DNA of 64,000 bases from Schoenoplectus triqueter (Eukaryota; Streptophyta; Magnoliopsida; Poales; Cyperaceae): contig CAXKVV010000004.1 of the NCBI GenBank assembly GCA_964058805.1, positions 372,001 to 436,000 on the forward strand, in the 5' to 3' direction. The stretch's first letter is position 1; each line of letters opens with the position of its first letter. A model generated the notes under the pieces. The model had not been told where the DNA came from. It did not search any database and saw nothing but the letters and a program-made list of their open reading frames with translations. Positions 36,784-49,504 of this stretch are shown piece by piece. Position numbers and translations under genes: made by a program.

Positions 36784-39700
36784 AGGCTAGTAAAATTAGT
36801 GATCAGCAACGAAGTGTTTTATAAAATATCTAAAATCGTCTTCAAAGAAAAGGCAAACACAAACCTTTGATTGAACATATAGAACACCATTTGGTGTGAG
36901 AAGCAATCCATTTTTCAAATCAGATAATACACGCAGATCAGGTTGATAAGAGGATACACCAAGCACAGTTGACCTGGAAGGAAATACTTTTCCAAGACAA
37001 GTGGAGTAGCATAGATTGTAAGCTATAATCATGGAAGGGTAGAGAGACTGGAAATCCAATACCACCACAGGGTCGGTGTAGAAACCAGACTCAGGCTCCA
37101 TTACCAGTGGCAAGCATTCCATTGCTGGCTGTAAAGCCACCTATGATATTGTATAGAACATCATTTGGCAAACTTTACAATCCCACAAATTGTTCAGTAA
37201 TGTGTAACTAGCATTGGAAGAAATAATGGATGGAAATGGCTTGTTCATATTGTAAGTTGTTAGAGGTATAGGTTGAGATGATAGAATTGTATAGGTTAGG
37301 TAGGAAATATTGAGTGATATGTGACGTGAGAGATATTTAGCATTTAGGATAATTAGTTAGATAAGTTATTAGTTAGTTAGATCATTAGTCTATATATAAA
37401 GACTTAACCATTGTAATCAACACCAATAATAAAATTGTTATCATTCTCTCTCTTCCCCTCTAATCCTATAATGATATCAGAGCAGAAATATCACTGGATT
37501 TAGGCTCACGCCTATTCTAGGATTGATGCATCTTATCCCAGCCTATTCCAACCTTTATTCCCTTTTTCTACCTCTATTCTAGCCTAGTCTACCCTCCATT
37601 CCCTACTCTCTTCTACTTCTCTCCTCTCCGATCGAAACAATCAAGCATTCCTCTGGCTATTCTCTCTTACTGCTGCTTCTCATCAAACAAGAAATTAACA
37701 CTCAAGATCAAGATTCAGATCTCCTCCAATTGGAACCTGCACCAGCATCTAAATCGGAACATCCTTTCTACGATCAAGATCACGGTCATGGCCGTGCTTC
37801 GCTGATCGCGTGTTTCAAATCTTAATCATTGTCGTCGCTAAGCAAAGGGGTACAAACGCAAGTGCAATCTACATGCTTATTCCACCTGTCTGTTTCTTCT
37901 CCGACAAGTCAGTAGCAAGCGTCGTCGTATTGATTTGAATCAGGCGTTTCAGCTCAGGCGAGTGTCGTGAGCGTGCAATCGCGATTTCAGCTCAAGTGAT
38001 TTCAGCTCAGGACACTCACGGCACTGTCATCGTTAAAACAAGACCACTGTCATTCAAGTGCTGAAATCACTTATATCAGTTCAAGCTCAAGATGCTCACG
38101 ACACTACCTCAGCGCTGAAATCACTTGTATCAGCCAATTTGAAGCAGTGTAGTCAGATCTTGTGTGATCCAGTCAGTCTCAACTCAGGTCAATTCCTTCA
38201 ACACCTCAGCTCTGACTGATGAGATTTCTGGACCTGCTGTCAGAATCCAGCATGTCTCAACTCAAGTCGACAAAAACACCAATTGCAGCTCATCCATCTC
38301 CTCAGCAAGACATGTCTTACCAATCGACGTTGACTGTCTGGTGGCGATGTTCCCTTCTTGCAGGGTCACCATCACCTCCTCTGTCAATTGCACCATGCCA
38401 AGTCGAAATGCATCACTTTTGGGGATGTTGTCAATCAAGTTGATGCTGTCAATCAAGTTGTCAATCTGGATGATGCTGTCAATCAAGTTGCTTATTCGAC
38501 AGTTGAAATTTTTTGCATCTTTGATCCTTTCTGGAGTAGAATGCAATTTAATGTTAGGCACAATTCTGTTTCCTTTTTCCTTTTTCTCACAATTGATAGG
38601 ATATGATAGCTTGCTTACAACCTGCACCATCATATACATTTCTCCTAAAACCTCCCTACAATTCACAACCTAACTTTTATTCCCAATTAAATTCCAAATG
38701 ATCCAACAATGCACTAGGCTCTAATTCTCCCTATTCTTCTCTTCTTTTCTTTTCAAGAGAACTCAAACGAGTCTCAAAATGTTGTTAAGACAAACGATCT
38801 TTCCATTGATGTTTTAAAAAAAAAAATCAAATGAGCATGAAACACTCAATAGTTTTTTATTGAGCCACGAGAGCTCATTCTTCTTTCTCTATTTTTTTTT
38901 CAAGGAGATTCGTGATGCAACTGGAGATCAAATTCATAAGCCTAGATGTTAGAACTCGCAATATATGCAAACTCACCATGCGTACCGCATGATGAGCTTG
39001 AGGGGGTGTTAGAGGTATAGGTTGAGATGATAGAATTGTATAGGTTAGGTAGGAAATATTGTGTGATGTGTGATGTGTGATGTGTGATGTGGGAGATGTT
39101 TAGTATTTAGGATTAGTTAGTTAGACAAATTGTTAGTTAGTTAAATCATTAATCTATAAATAGAGACATAACCATTGTAATCAACACCAAGATAATAAAG
39201 ATTATTATCATTCTCTCTCTTCCCCTCCCATTCTCTAATCCTATCATAAGTTCTTCACACAAATTTCAGATCAAGCCAGACCAAGCCACCAAAAGCATTC
39301 CGGGCTAGCCAAAATTCTTACCCTCAGAAATGCAAAAACAGGAATTTCAGAACCATCAGAGCATATGTGAAAGAACAAATGTATAAAGACGCTTGTACCG
39401 GTCTAGCAAACTACAGGATGTACTGAACATAACACAAGCTGGTCACCACTGAACCTCAATTTTCAATCATGAGTAGATACTGAACTGATTCTTAACAACA
39501 TAAACTCCAGTAAACAGAGTAAAAAGAGTCCACAGGAAATAATACTGGAGTACTACTATTGTTACCAGGGTGATTGTGTGGCTTGTTATCCATGTATTTA
39601 AAATTGTAGAGAAAGAACCTGTTGGCTTCCAGGAGATATAGCAAGATAATTTTGTGTATGAGCCAGTCTTAAAAGCATTGATTCAACACGGAACTGTGAG

Positions 39701-42700
39701 CCGCGCGAGAGCACAGAGAAAAAATCAATTCCAAAAACACGGGCAAGTTCAGAAGTTCGATTTATCTACAAGAAAACATACACATAGGATCAAACTATGA
39801 AAACCTCTGCATGTACCTGGTACAGCTTGGCGCACACAACATCAATCATGACTTGTGCGCATCAACGAAGCATTAAAAAGGAGAAATAAATAAAATCAAT
39901 AAGACAATACCACATCCAGTTGATTTATCAATTCAAGATTAATGCGGGCCCGATCAGCAACATACTCTATGCTCCGGTGCCTTGCATATTGAGGCCCACT
40001 AGCAAACCACCTGTTCAAAACCCTAGTTGAGATCAATGGTACTTTCCTCCTCAAAACCTCTTCCGCCACAGATTCCATCCTATACATATTGATTTTAACC
40101 TCTCCTCGCATCAACCTCCACAAATTCAACACAATTCTGCCTCCCACATGGACCCCACTCGCATGGGTGCGGCCCCACTCATCATCAACTACATCTTCAA
40201 TTGAAGTTGATGCTTCTTCATCTGAGTTTTTGGTAATTTTCAGTTTCTTATCATCTATAGGGATTCTTGAAATTCGTTGAAGCAAGTTGATGCCAAGGTG
40301 AGCAGCTCGCTCAGCTAGAAACCCTAGTGACCCTCGTTGGACTTCCCACCCAATTAGGATATCTGGATCAAGGGATGACATAATATCTATGAAATATTCA
40401 AAAACATGCCGCTCTTCAGGAAATATTATAAATTTGCATCCTAATACTCCGTCAACATTTCTGGAATATAAAAAAGGAGGCAAAAAGCATGTTAATGAGG
40501 GAATAGATCTTCTGTAATCAAAGTTAACAGTACTGATGAAATCAGAATAAAGAAGTATATATTAAATGTCATTTAATTGAACTTCTGTTATTTATTTATT
40601 TTTTTTCCTTTTTTTGGCATTGCTCAATGGAAAACAGAGCCCCTTTGGGTCAAGACAATCATCAGATAAGGAAACTGGCAAAAATATCGGCATAAGAGAA
40701 GTTAAAAAGGATGGTAAAACAAAAGTAATAGCAAACCTCCTACAATATTCTTCAGTGCTACCACGCATAAGCACATAAGTATCAATTGTTGAGCATGAAT
40801 CTTCTTGAACACAAATGGATACAATATTAACTGCATCAAACTTTGGGTTAGGTTGCAAATCACCTCTACATTCGGTAAGAACCTGCATTGGGAGTAAAGA
40901 CATTATCAACTTGTCAGGTATAACTACTTGGTACCAATCCCTGTGCACGAATAACTAACAGAAAGATATAAACCTCAAGGCTAAAGATTGTCAGTTGCTG
41001 ACCGCCACCAACACTTGCTGGGTCTCGAAAACCAATTTGACTAAGAGGAGTAAGCTTTCCTTTATCATCTGGTCCCGATATTTGTGAAAATTCATTCACA
41101 CTACCAGTAACATTAGCTTCTTTTTCTTTCACCTCAGAAGACATGTTTTCCTTCATTTCACTACTCGATTCGGATGCATCAATCTTTGAGTTTGTAATGC
41201 ATCTTTTTTGTGGTGAATTATGATCGATTCGGTCATCTCTAATGTTCTGCTTCCCTTCTTGAACAAGCCATTGTGAAACTGATGCAGGACTTGGTGGTGA
41301 AAACACTTGGGTCAATAGGTATAGAACTGAGCCATCGTTTTTAAAGTGAGTTGGTACACCAAGTGCTGTTTGTTGTGCTGTGTGATGTCGCTCTGGAAAA
41401 CATTTGTTTTCCTCTTTGCCGTCCAATTCTATATTGAAAAATGGAAGGACGTCGTTCGAGCCTGGTCCAGCAGCTGAGAATCATGAGAATATATGAATCA
41501 ATGAAACAAATGAATATTGAAAATGTGCATATATGCTTATGCAACAGGATCATATTTTCCTTTAAAGAGAGATTAATATGGGATTAATGGATATCTATAG
41601 TCTATAATCACAAGCAGGACAAAGAATTGGAGACAAAAGGAAAAAGGACAATATAAAGGTTGAAAATGTTAATACCATTTGTAGTAGGTTCTAGACAAAA
41701 ATTAAAGTCTTCTATTTGTTCTCTCATAGGAGGCTTCTCTGTATAGGCCATTTCTATAGAACCTTTTCTCTCAATAGGATTATCACTCAACACTCTGGAA
41801 GAGAGATCAGAATCCAACATAACTATAGAGTTTGAAGATTCACACACATCAAATTGGGGAACACGCTGCATTCTCATCAAATCTCTCACAGAAGGTGAGG
41901 GCACAGAACCGCCGCTCTCCCCACAGTCAGACAAAGACCTATTCACTTCACAATTAGCAAGGTTTAAGTTCGACTCAACAAATGGAGATGTGCTACTACT
42001 TCCAACCTCTCTCTTTTTTACTGAAACAGGCAAAACACCCCATGGAGATTTTTTCTCTCTACTCCGCTTAACAATCTTTTTCATATCCTTGTAAGGAGTT
42101 ATGTGCTCCTTTTCATCTGTTGAACCATCAACTTGAGGTATCACAAAGAAGTCATCTGATGATGCACTGGTGCTGCTAGTTTCCTTTGACCTTGTGTTGT
42201 GAATTTCAACTGAATCGAGAATGTCCTGGCATTCCCTCATAGAGGCCGTCTCAAAATCTTGGTGTGCTGCCTCTAACGCGCTCTGATATGTTTTTTTAGG
42301 AAATAGTGGGGTTAAAATTGCTTCATTCATTAGATCGTCATCAGAAGTTACATCATTGGCAGCTTGGGATGATGTGAGCCAGTTAAGGAGGCTAAGAGCC
42401 TCTTTATTCATGTGCTACAGAAACACAAGAAAAACAAGTCAGCAACAAATACTATAAGGTTTCTTTCACTTCTTTTTTCCACTTAAATTCTAGGTTAAGA
42501 AGTTGTTTTCCTTCCAAATGGGCGTCTTTTCCCATTCAAACTACCTAACAAGAAGAAGATTTAAAAGTTCTCTCATTATTGGATTCTAGATGAAGACATT
42601 TCTTCCAAACAGGTGGCTTTACTCTTGAGATAGTCGATTATTGTATCTGAGTAGTGCGAGTGTGTTTGTCAATTTCTTCAACTATAGAAAAGGAATCTAA

Positions 42701-45700
42701 TTACACTCCTTGAAATTGCCGCATTTATCTAACTAATACTGCTCACAACTGGCTTACCTCTTGTGATGTCGACTGACCTGCATTTCTCATCCCCTCCTTT
42801 TCAGTCATCAAATCAGAAGTAACAATTAGATCATTATCTTTCATCCCAGATGAATCAACTGCTTTATCAAATGCAGCTGAACCACAGACGTCATTAAGTG
42901 ATTGAATGCACTGCTCTATTCTTTCTGCCTCCTCAGCTGGGGAAAGATTGGCAAGAGAAATTTCTTTCTCAGGGTTCAACTTAGCAATTATACTGCCATA
43001 CTCAGAATCATTCATGAAACTTGTTAGAATGGTTTCGGGTTTGGGTTTGTCAACATCAGGTAGGTTTGCTTCTGCTTGCAAACTAGACCGTGTGAACTCC
43101 TGTAAAAAAGAAATAAGAACATTCATTCCTGACCATTTGTCTTTATAGACAATAGAATTACTGATTATTAGTACCAGTGTTGTATTAATCCAATTGACAG
43201 TTCTTGCAGCATTGTACACGATAGAAATTATTTGGCACCAAATTGCTCAATGTTAAGGGCAGAGAAAATAACACTGCATAAACAGCTACTTTGTTCCAAT
43301 TAGGACTACTTGGTGCAAGTTGCAGAGGTTGTGAAACTTTGTACCACACAATGTACTAAACAGCTAACTTTGGTCCAATTAGGGCACTCCATCTTCGGAA
43401 ACCAATGTATAGTGATGCGGACAGTGGACATCCTCTTGCCAGGATAAATAATGTACTGCCATATAAACTGGGAAGCACTTTTTTTCTGGTGGATAGTGAT
43501 GTTGAACTCTATTAGTTTCAGATGGAATGTCAAAAAGCAACTTAACTGGAACGAATTGGTATGGGAGTTTACTGATTTAAAATCTACCCTTATAAAATAA
43601 ACAAACCGATTGTCTGACCTCCCAAATTGGTATGAGAGATTGGACCATTTTGACATCAGTAGTTTGAGAGAGAGAGGTGTACACTTTGTGTTTCTCATTG
43701 AGGATATCTGCAAATGGGAAAAAAAAACAGAGTTATCAATGACTTCTACATAGTGAGGATATCCCTCATTTTTCTTTTTTAATTTCAAGAACTCACTTTC
43801 CATATATTGTAAGAATGCATTTGCATGAGCACACGAAAAAATCTGAATTTTAAAAAAAATAATAATAGTTTAGAAGATGGTAACCATCTACACATGAATC
43901 AGCTTCAAGCATTGAGATGCTCTGACGCTTGGCAAATTTTTTGGTAATCGAACTATCCCAGAGTAAATCTTGTGAAATTGTCGATGAAATCCAAATTGTG
44001 ACATTTCCAAGTGAATAATCATCAGGACCTGCCTAAAACTCAAAGATAATCTAGCATTAATAGGAAAATTTATCAGCATAACAGATAGAACATCAACATC
44101 TTCCATTGGGTCACAAATTCACAATAAGAAGTTTTCATAAAAGGGTGTTAAAAAAGCATCATGATTGTGCTGTTTGCGCAATGAAATTCTCATAAAAGTG
44201 TTAAAAGAAATATAAAACTTGCCATCTGCCCTCACCTAAACAACTTCAATTGACCCATATAACCTATTTGGTAATTCACTCTCCTTCTTATTTCTTATTA
44301 AAATGAGAAAAAAAATCAAAATTCAACTTTTGCCTAAAGGACAATGGAAGGATCAATTTTTGTCAGGAGACCAAGTTGCCCCTGTGAATATGCAGTAGTC
44401 AGATGTGGATATTATATCATCTTGGCAACTAATCTAGTTAGAGTCACGATAGCCCTCAATGTTCATGTGTCCATTCTTCCTGAAAATTAGGCTCTTTCCG
44501 GGTGCACTTTTCAAATATCTCAGAATGTGATATACTACGTCCATATCACCCTTTCTATGGTCATGCATGCGGCTCACCACGCTTACTGCAAATAAGATAT
44601 CGAGACAAGTGTGACACAAATAGATCAATCTGCCTACCAATCTCTAATACCTCTCACGATCAATCTGTTCTCCTGCATCTGCAATTATCTTGGCCTTCAC
44701 ATCAATTGGAGAAACTACAGACCTGCAACCTAACATACATGTCTCTGTGAGCAAGTCTAGTACATATTTTTTCTGAGATAGAACAATCTCTTTTGCTCCA
44801 TGAGCTATCTCAATCTCAAGGAAGTATCTAAGTTGTCTCAAATCCTTGACCTCAAATTTCTTCCCCAATCTTGCCTTTAACTGTGCAATCTCTCCTTCAT
44901 CATCACCAGTAATGATCATATCGTCGACATACACAGACAACATAGTGATGTGACCACCGTGTTATCGAGAAAATACCGTATGGTCTGCATTGATTTGCTG
45001 GTAATTCAGACTTATCATAACCTTTCTGAACCTATCAAATCAGGCCTGAGAGGACTGCTTCAACCCATAGTGCGACTTCTTGAGCCTACATACCTTACCC
45101 ACTGTTTGGATTGTGCCAAAGCCTGGGGGAATCTCCATGTAAACCTCTTCCATCAAATCCCCATGGAAAAATGCATTTTTCACATCAAGTTGGTGCAGCT
45201 TCCACCCACCATTCACGGCCATCGAAATCAATGTTCTTACTGTGCTCATCTTCGCCATCAGTGCAAAGATCTCATCATAATGGATGTCATACGTCTAGCT
45301 ACCCTTTGGCCATCAATCGTGCCTTGTACCGCTCGACCTTCTCTTCTGGGTTCTGCTTCGCTATGAAGACCTATTTGCATCCAACTGCCTTCTTGCCCGG
45401 TGGTAGTGACATAAGCTCCCATATTTTATTTTTATCAAGGGCTCCAAGTTCTTCTAGCATAGCAGCTTTCCACTTTGGATATTCCTTAACATCCTGTCAA
45501 CACTTAGGTAAAGTGACAGAGTCGAAAGATGCAATGAATGCTCCATGTGTAAGGGATATGTTAGAGTATGAGACAAACTGAGCAATATCATGTGAAAAAC
45601 CATAACGATCAGGAGAAATTCTCACATTGCTGCGAGATGTCCTCCTTAATGACATGGGTGAAGGAGAAGGAAGAGAAATCATATCACTTGTGTATTCTGA

Positions 45701-48700
45701 GTCTATGGGCAATGACGGTGTCTCAGGAGTCGAGATAGACGGAGACAAGGGACTTGCCAACACGAGTGGCACTGTAGGCACTGATCCTTCATTCTGTTTC
45801 TTCCTCCTTTCATACACACATCTCACCTTCCCTGAGTTCGAGTCCCAACACATACAGGTTTTTGCTCTTCTTCATCATTTTTTTGCTCCTCAATAGATGA
45901 AGGAATTGATAAAGGAATCAATCCCATTACCGGCATCTCACCATTCTCCCCCTCTCTTATTATACCTACAGTATCAACTAAGTCACCAAAGGGTGAAGAC
46001 ACCTCTTGTGTATAATATGGTTCGAATTCTCAAAAATGTATATCCATGCTCACAAACAACTGCTTCTCTACTGGGCTTCCACGAACATATCCCTTCTGAG
46101 TAGCCAAATATCCCACAAACACATACTTCACGGCTCCGGGATCAAGCTTCCCTACAAATGGTCTGTTGTCCTTTACAAAACACACACAACCAAACACCTT
46201 TAATGGAAAGATCCCACTATTATCTCCCTTCAACATCTCATACGGAGACTTCCATTGTAATACTCTTGAAGGCCCCTATTGAACTGCTTGTCGAAATATT
46301 CTCTGTATCTATTCTTAATTTCCTCGTCCTTCACTAAAAACATATCAGACTCATCCTTGATACATTTAACTTAGTTGAAGTTTCTTATCTTCCTTTCTTG
46401 AACTTCCAAAAAAAAAATAACACTACGAACAAAAATATTCACCTCAATAACTTTGTTAGGATTCCTGCAAATACCATATTATGGTGTTTTCTACGTTATG
46501 GCAATAGCTTACAGGTATTAAAATAACAAAACAGTCCTTTTTTCCAGAAAATAAAGCACCTGTGAACTGCCAGAATCTGAAATTGATTTCTCTTTCGATT
46601 GCGACAAACATTTCTTAAAGGAACCAGGTATAGGAGTTCTGAACTTCATGTTTGAGACATGTATATGACTCATGCCATATAAGTTATAGTCAACCTACAT
46701 GATAAATAAATTGAAGTTGAATTATACGGTACTTCTCAACATATATGATGAAAAATCAGCTGAAACATTAATGAATGAACAGATACTGACCAAAAACTGA
46801 AGGATATATGGAATGTGAGATTCATAAGGTTGAAACTGCCTGCTCATAATCGCGCCACTCTAATATTTTATAAAACAAATTTAATTTACAAATTTTAAGA
46901 AGAAAGAAAACCGTACCGCACACCAGAAAAATTGTGCTAAAATAAGAAGTCTTGAAAATAAGCATACCAGTAGAAGCGTCGAAGCACGAGAAACATCATG
47001 AGGATGATATCTTTATTTCATAAAGGATAACAGATAAAAGCAAGGATTTCAAAAATTAGATCCAAAACCATCAAACCACCATAGACTTGCTACAATTCTC
47101 ATTATGAAATGAACTGGCAATATTTGAGATACTTCCATATAATCCATAATCGTTAGGCTGAAAAGGTGCATTGATTAATTATTGATAATCGTCCTTGCAG
47201 TAACAAGGGTTAATTAACAAAATCAAGGTAATCCTGCCTACAAAATAGAACATCGTGCAACCTGCAAAGGGAGAAGCACTGTGTTTAAGTAAATATGAAG
47301 ATCTCAGGACCAGCTAGTGATCTTTTGCCTCATTTTTGGCCTGGTCCACATACTATTTGCAGAAAGATCCAGGAAATATTAGGTATTACTTGGAATTAAG
47401 ATAAATGTTGGATTATCTATTAGGTACTCGCCTGCTACTTCAAAAAAAACTATTAGGTATTGTTTGCTTCTATCATTCTTGATACTTTTCTGTCTCACTC
47501 TGAAACTCTTCTTATTTTTATTAATAAAATTTAAATAGTAGGCAGTCATTAATTGCCTGCTACTTCCGAAAAAACTCTGCAGACAGTCATTTGGTACATT
47601 TACAAGAACAATCAAAACAATAATTACTGTTGCACTCAAGAAGAAATGTATACGAAATAATCTGGATACAAGTAAATCTTGATAAAAGCCTCCTCTTTGG
47701 GGAAAAAACCATACATCCTTTTTGCTTTAACAATTGTGCACCCATGCACATGCTGCTTTTTGGAAGTCCCTCGAGTCTGTTACATAATATCAGTAACACA
47801 CAATACAAAATGACATTAGTAGAAGTAGTTGGCCTGTTATCCACAATTAAAACAAATATATTTCAAACATACCTTTAATGCCTTCTCAAGAGCAGTTAAA
47901 AAACAGTTAAGGTATGAATTGCCTGAATAAAAGAAAGCATTTGGTAAAAAGAACGTATTAGAATGTGTGTTTCATTTCTTTTATTCTCTTAATTACAATC
48001 AAAATTTACAACAAATTTATGTTATGCAAAATATTAGAATACAAGATACTTTCAACCAAATATCATATAAAGCATCAAGCTTTTGAAAAAGCGAAAAGCA
48101 ACAGAACTTCATAAAGAAAAATGGAACTTTTAATATATATACATGAGGGTTCACATGCCTCCACTTTTTAATTTTCTAATGGCTCAAAATTTAATACTAC
48201 AATATTAAAATAAAACCATTAGATTTGAGCTATAACACATTATTTATGTATTGATAAAAAAAAAACATTCAAACACACTTTATGAGACATCAAAGACTTA
48301 CAAGAAATGCATGCAGTAATGTGAATAATTACTGGATGTTTTTTGAACTTATTGATTCATACAAAATGAAAGTGAAAAGGTGAATGTTTTTATGTGCAAG
48401 AAGAGAATATAATATAGATCAAATTTAACAATTTTAGTTTTACATTTTAGTTTTAATATTTTGTTATTGAAGAACCAAAAAGTGGAAGCATGATAGAGGC
48501 ACCAAAAGTAAAGGCATTTGAACCCTGTATTTCTCTAGAAATAAAGATAAGAAGCGTGTACAAGAACTAACCTTTCTCTTGTTCAGAATTGTGTAGTAGT
48601 TCGTCCGGACATGGTATGTACAAATAAGGCAAAGCCTGAGAATAAATTTGGTCCCATCATAACAAGAATTTTTGCAGAGATCTTAAAAGAACTAGTGAAG

Positions 48701-49504
48701 TACCAGTGATCAAATTTGACATGTACCACAAGTGATGTGCCATCTAATTATATCTCAACTCTCAAAAAAAAAATTACAACTACCCTTGAAGAAAATTTCT
48801 AGACTTTCCTTTAGAAAGATTGCATTTTTGAGAAATAAAAGAAATTGTTTATAACCTTGTGTACATGGAGACATGTTTTCTGGCCTGCTGGAGTTGAGCC
48901 ATAAATTCGAATTATAGGCACCTCTTCTATTTTTTTCCCTGGTAGATTAAAGATAACATTATACTATGTTCAATGTATCCTCTTTAAACAGTATACACTT
49001 TGGGCCTAGAAAATTAGGTAATCAATTCAATATTATATTCAGAAGAAGAAAAGCCCAAAAACCACCAGAATATTAGAAATTATTAAAAACAAAATAGTAA
49101 ATTGGTCAGCAAGTATATCAACTACAAGGGCATTTTTCTGCCCTTCTCCTGTTTCAGAAGTTGTGAATTGATCTTCACTGCCGATGCATATGCACTTCTC
49201 CTTGCTTGTAAAGAATTTAGTTGGAATGAGCTTGTAGAAGCGTTGTTCACATTTAGATACTACCACTATCCAATCAAGCTTATTCCAAATTTCCATTCAG
49301 GAAGTCAATGTCCTTCCTTCCATTCGAGAGAGGGGAAAACTAAAATGAGCAGTTCAGAGAGTGCCTGAGTGATAGACTGAGAGAGAGAGAACCGTGAAAA
49401 GAGCTGAAAGAGAAGTCGAGGTCGGGGTAAGGTTGCGCCATGTAGTAATCATGCGACACGATCCTCACGCTCAGCACCGAACCGGAGTCCGGCGGCGACG
49501 CCAT
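32590..49504 (-). CDS. REV3, catalytic subunit of DNA polymerase zeta
   Basis: B-family translesion polymerase that extends past damaged bases with REV7, in the nucleus. Twenty-two minus-strand exons: 49504-49393, 48938-48856, 48635-48572, 47922-47873, 47776-47670, 47010-46968, 46859-46791, 46694-46560, 44032-43885, 43707-43619, 43099-42758, 42414-41676, 41473-40974, 40882-40737, 40460-39911, 39765-39619, 37140-36865, 36462-36355, 35749-35544, 34985-34682, 33767-33159 and 32763-32590. They total 5001 nt in frame, 1666 residues, shorter than the roughly 1890 I recall for Arabidopsis. Motif A DFQSLYPS starts at 1137, motif [11 protein letters not shown] is near 1245-1254, and motif C YGDTDS is at 1300-1305. 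CysA cysteines are 1565, 1568, 1579 and 1582; CysB (iron-sulfur type) are 1611, 1614, 1627 and 1632. A possible REV7-binding motif ILTPLFP lies at 447-453. Large introns hold retroelements. Confidence 0.95.
34544..34630 (-). mobile_element. 5'-truncated Au-type SINE in a REV3 intron
   Basis: About 87 bp. On the minus strand it reads CCTACCCCAATTTATTTGGG, then ATTAAAGGCTTTG, then TTG repeats, the conserved 3' end of Au SINEs. It is flanked by TAAATATAAAAA direct repeats at 34532-34543 and 34631-34642. It lies between the exons at 34682 and 33767. Confidence 0.78.
36713..36790 (+). mobile_element. 5'-truncated Au-type SINE in a REV3 intron
   Basis: About 78 bp on the + strand, antisense to REV3: CTAGACCAATTTATTTGGG, ATTAAAGACTTTG, then at least eight TTG/GTT repeats. 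It is flanked by TAAAATTAGT direct repeats at 36703-36712 and 36791-36800. The intron lies between exons 36865 and 36462. Confidence 0.78.
37258..39246 (+). mobile_element. Non-autonomous LTR retrotransposon in a REV3 intron
   Basis: 1989-bp insertion with a perfect 5-bp target duplication, TAAGT, at 37253-37257 and 39247-39251. The left LTR is 37258-37471 and the right LTR 39007-39246, both starting TGTTAGAGGTATAGG; the right one is longer because of a TGTGATG microsatellite expansion and a small insertion. A degenerate initiator tRNA-Met primer-binding site (TGATATCAGAG) follows the left LTR at 37472, and a polypurine tract (TGAGGGGG) precedes the right one. The 1535-bp interior has only short frames, none like gag or pol. 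Inserted antisense to REV3 in the intron between exons 39619 and 37140. Confidence 0.9.
44345..46256 (-). mobile_element. Broken Ty1/copia polyprotein fragment in a REV3 intron
   Basis: Minus-strand pieces in copia order: an integrase C-terminal region ([23 protein letters not shown]; 46236-46030), the Ser/Pro-rich linker (45853-45497), reverse transcriptase ([15 protein letters not shown] near 45200; [12 protein letters not shown] near 44920), and the start of RNase H ([10 protein letters not shown], 44460). Several frameshifts and stops separate the pieces, so it is inactive. Gag, protease and both LTRs are missing. It lies in the intron between exons 46560 and 44032, in the same direction as REV3. 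Confidence 0.88.
46262..46372 (-). mobile_element. LINE reverse-transcriptase fragment
   Basis: The minus strand encodes [20 protein letters not shown] followed by [14 protein letters not shown]. This is the conserved start of the non-LTR retrotransposon reverse-transcriptase region, usually written as K-D-x-x-G-x-x-L-x-x-x-x-I-x-x-R-W-x-x-Y-F-x-x-L-x-N. It abuts the copia fragment but belongs to a different class of element, so two unrelated fragments are joined here. Confidence 0.6.
47427..47449 (+). mobile_element. 23-bp poly-A retroposon tail
   Basis: The insertion is CTCGCCTGCTACTTC followed by A8, flanked by a 10-bp direct repeat, CTATTAGGTA (47417-47426 and 47450-47459). The string GCCTGCTACTTC-An recurs at 47556 and, on the minus strand and diverged, at 31211-31232. 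It appears to be the 3' tail of one retroposon family. Confidence 0.6.
47551..47583 (+). mobile_element. 33-bp retroposon tail
   Basis: A second copy of the GCCTGCTACTTC tail followed by an interrupted A run, lying between 8-bp direct repeats, CAGTCATT (47543-47550 and 47584-47591). It is about 100 bp from the first copy, in the same REV3 intron (between exons 47670 and 47010). Confidence 0.55.

Noticed and set aside
38164..38673. 169-codon frame inside the 2-kb LTR element
   Set aside because: It shows no gag, protease or polymerase motif and overlaps other frames of similar length; treated as non-coding interior.
44502..46203. Several + strand frames in the REV3 intron
   Set aside because: They are antisense shadows of the minus-strand copia polyprotein fragment.
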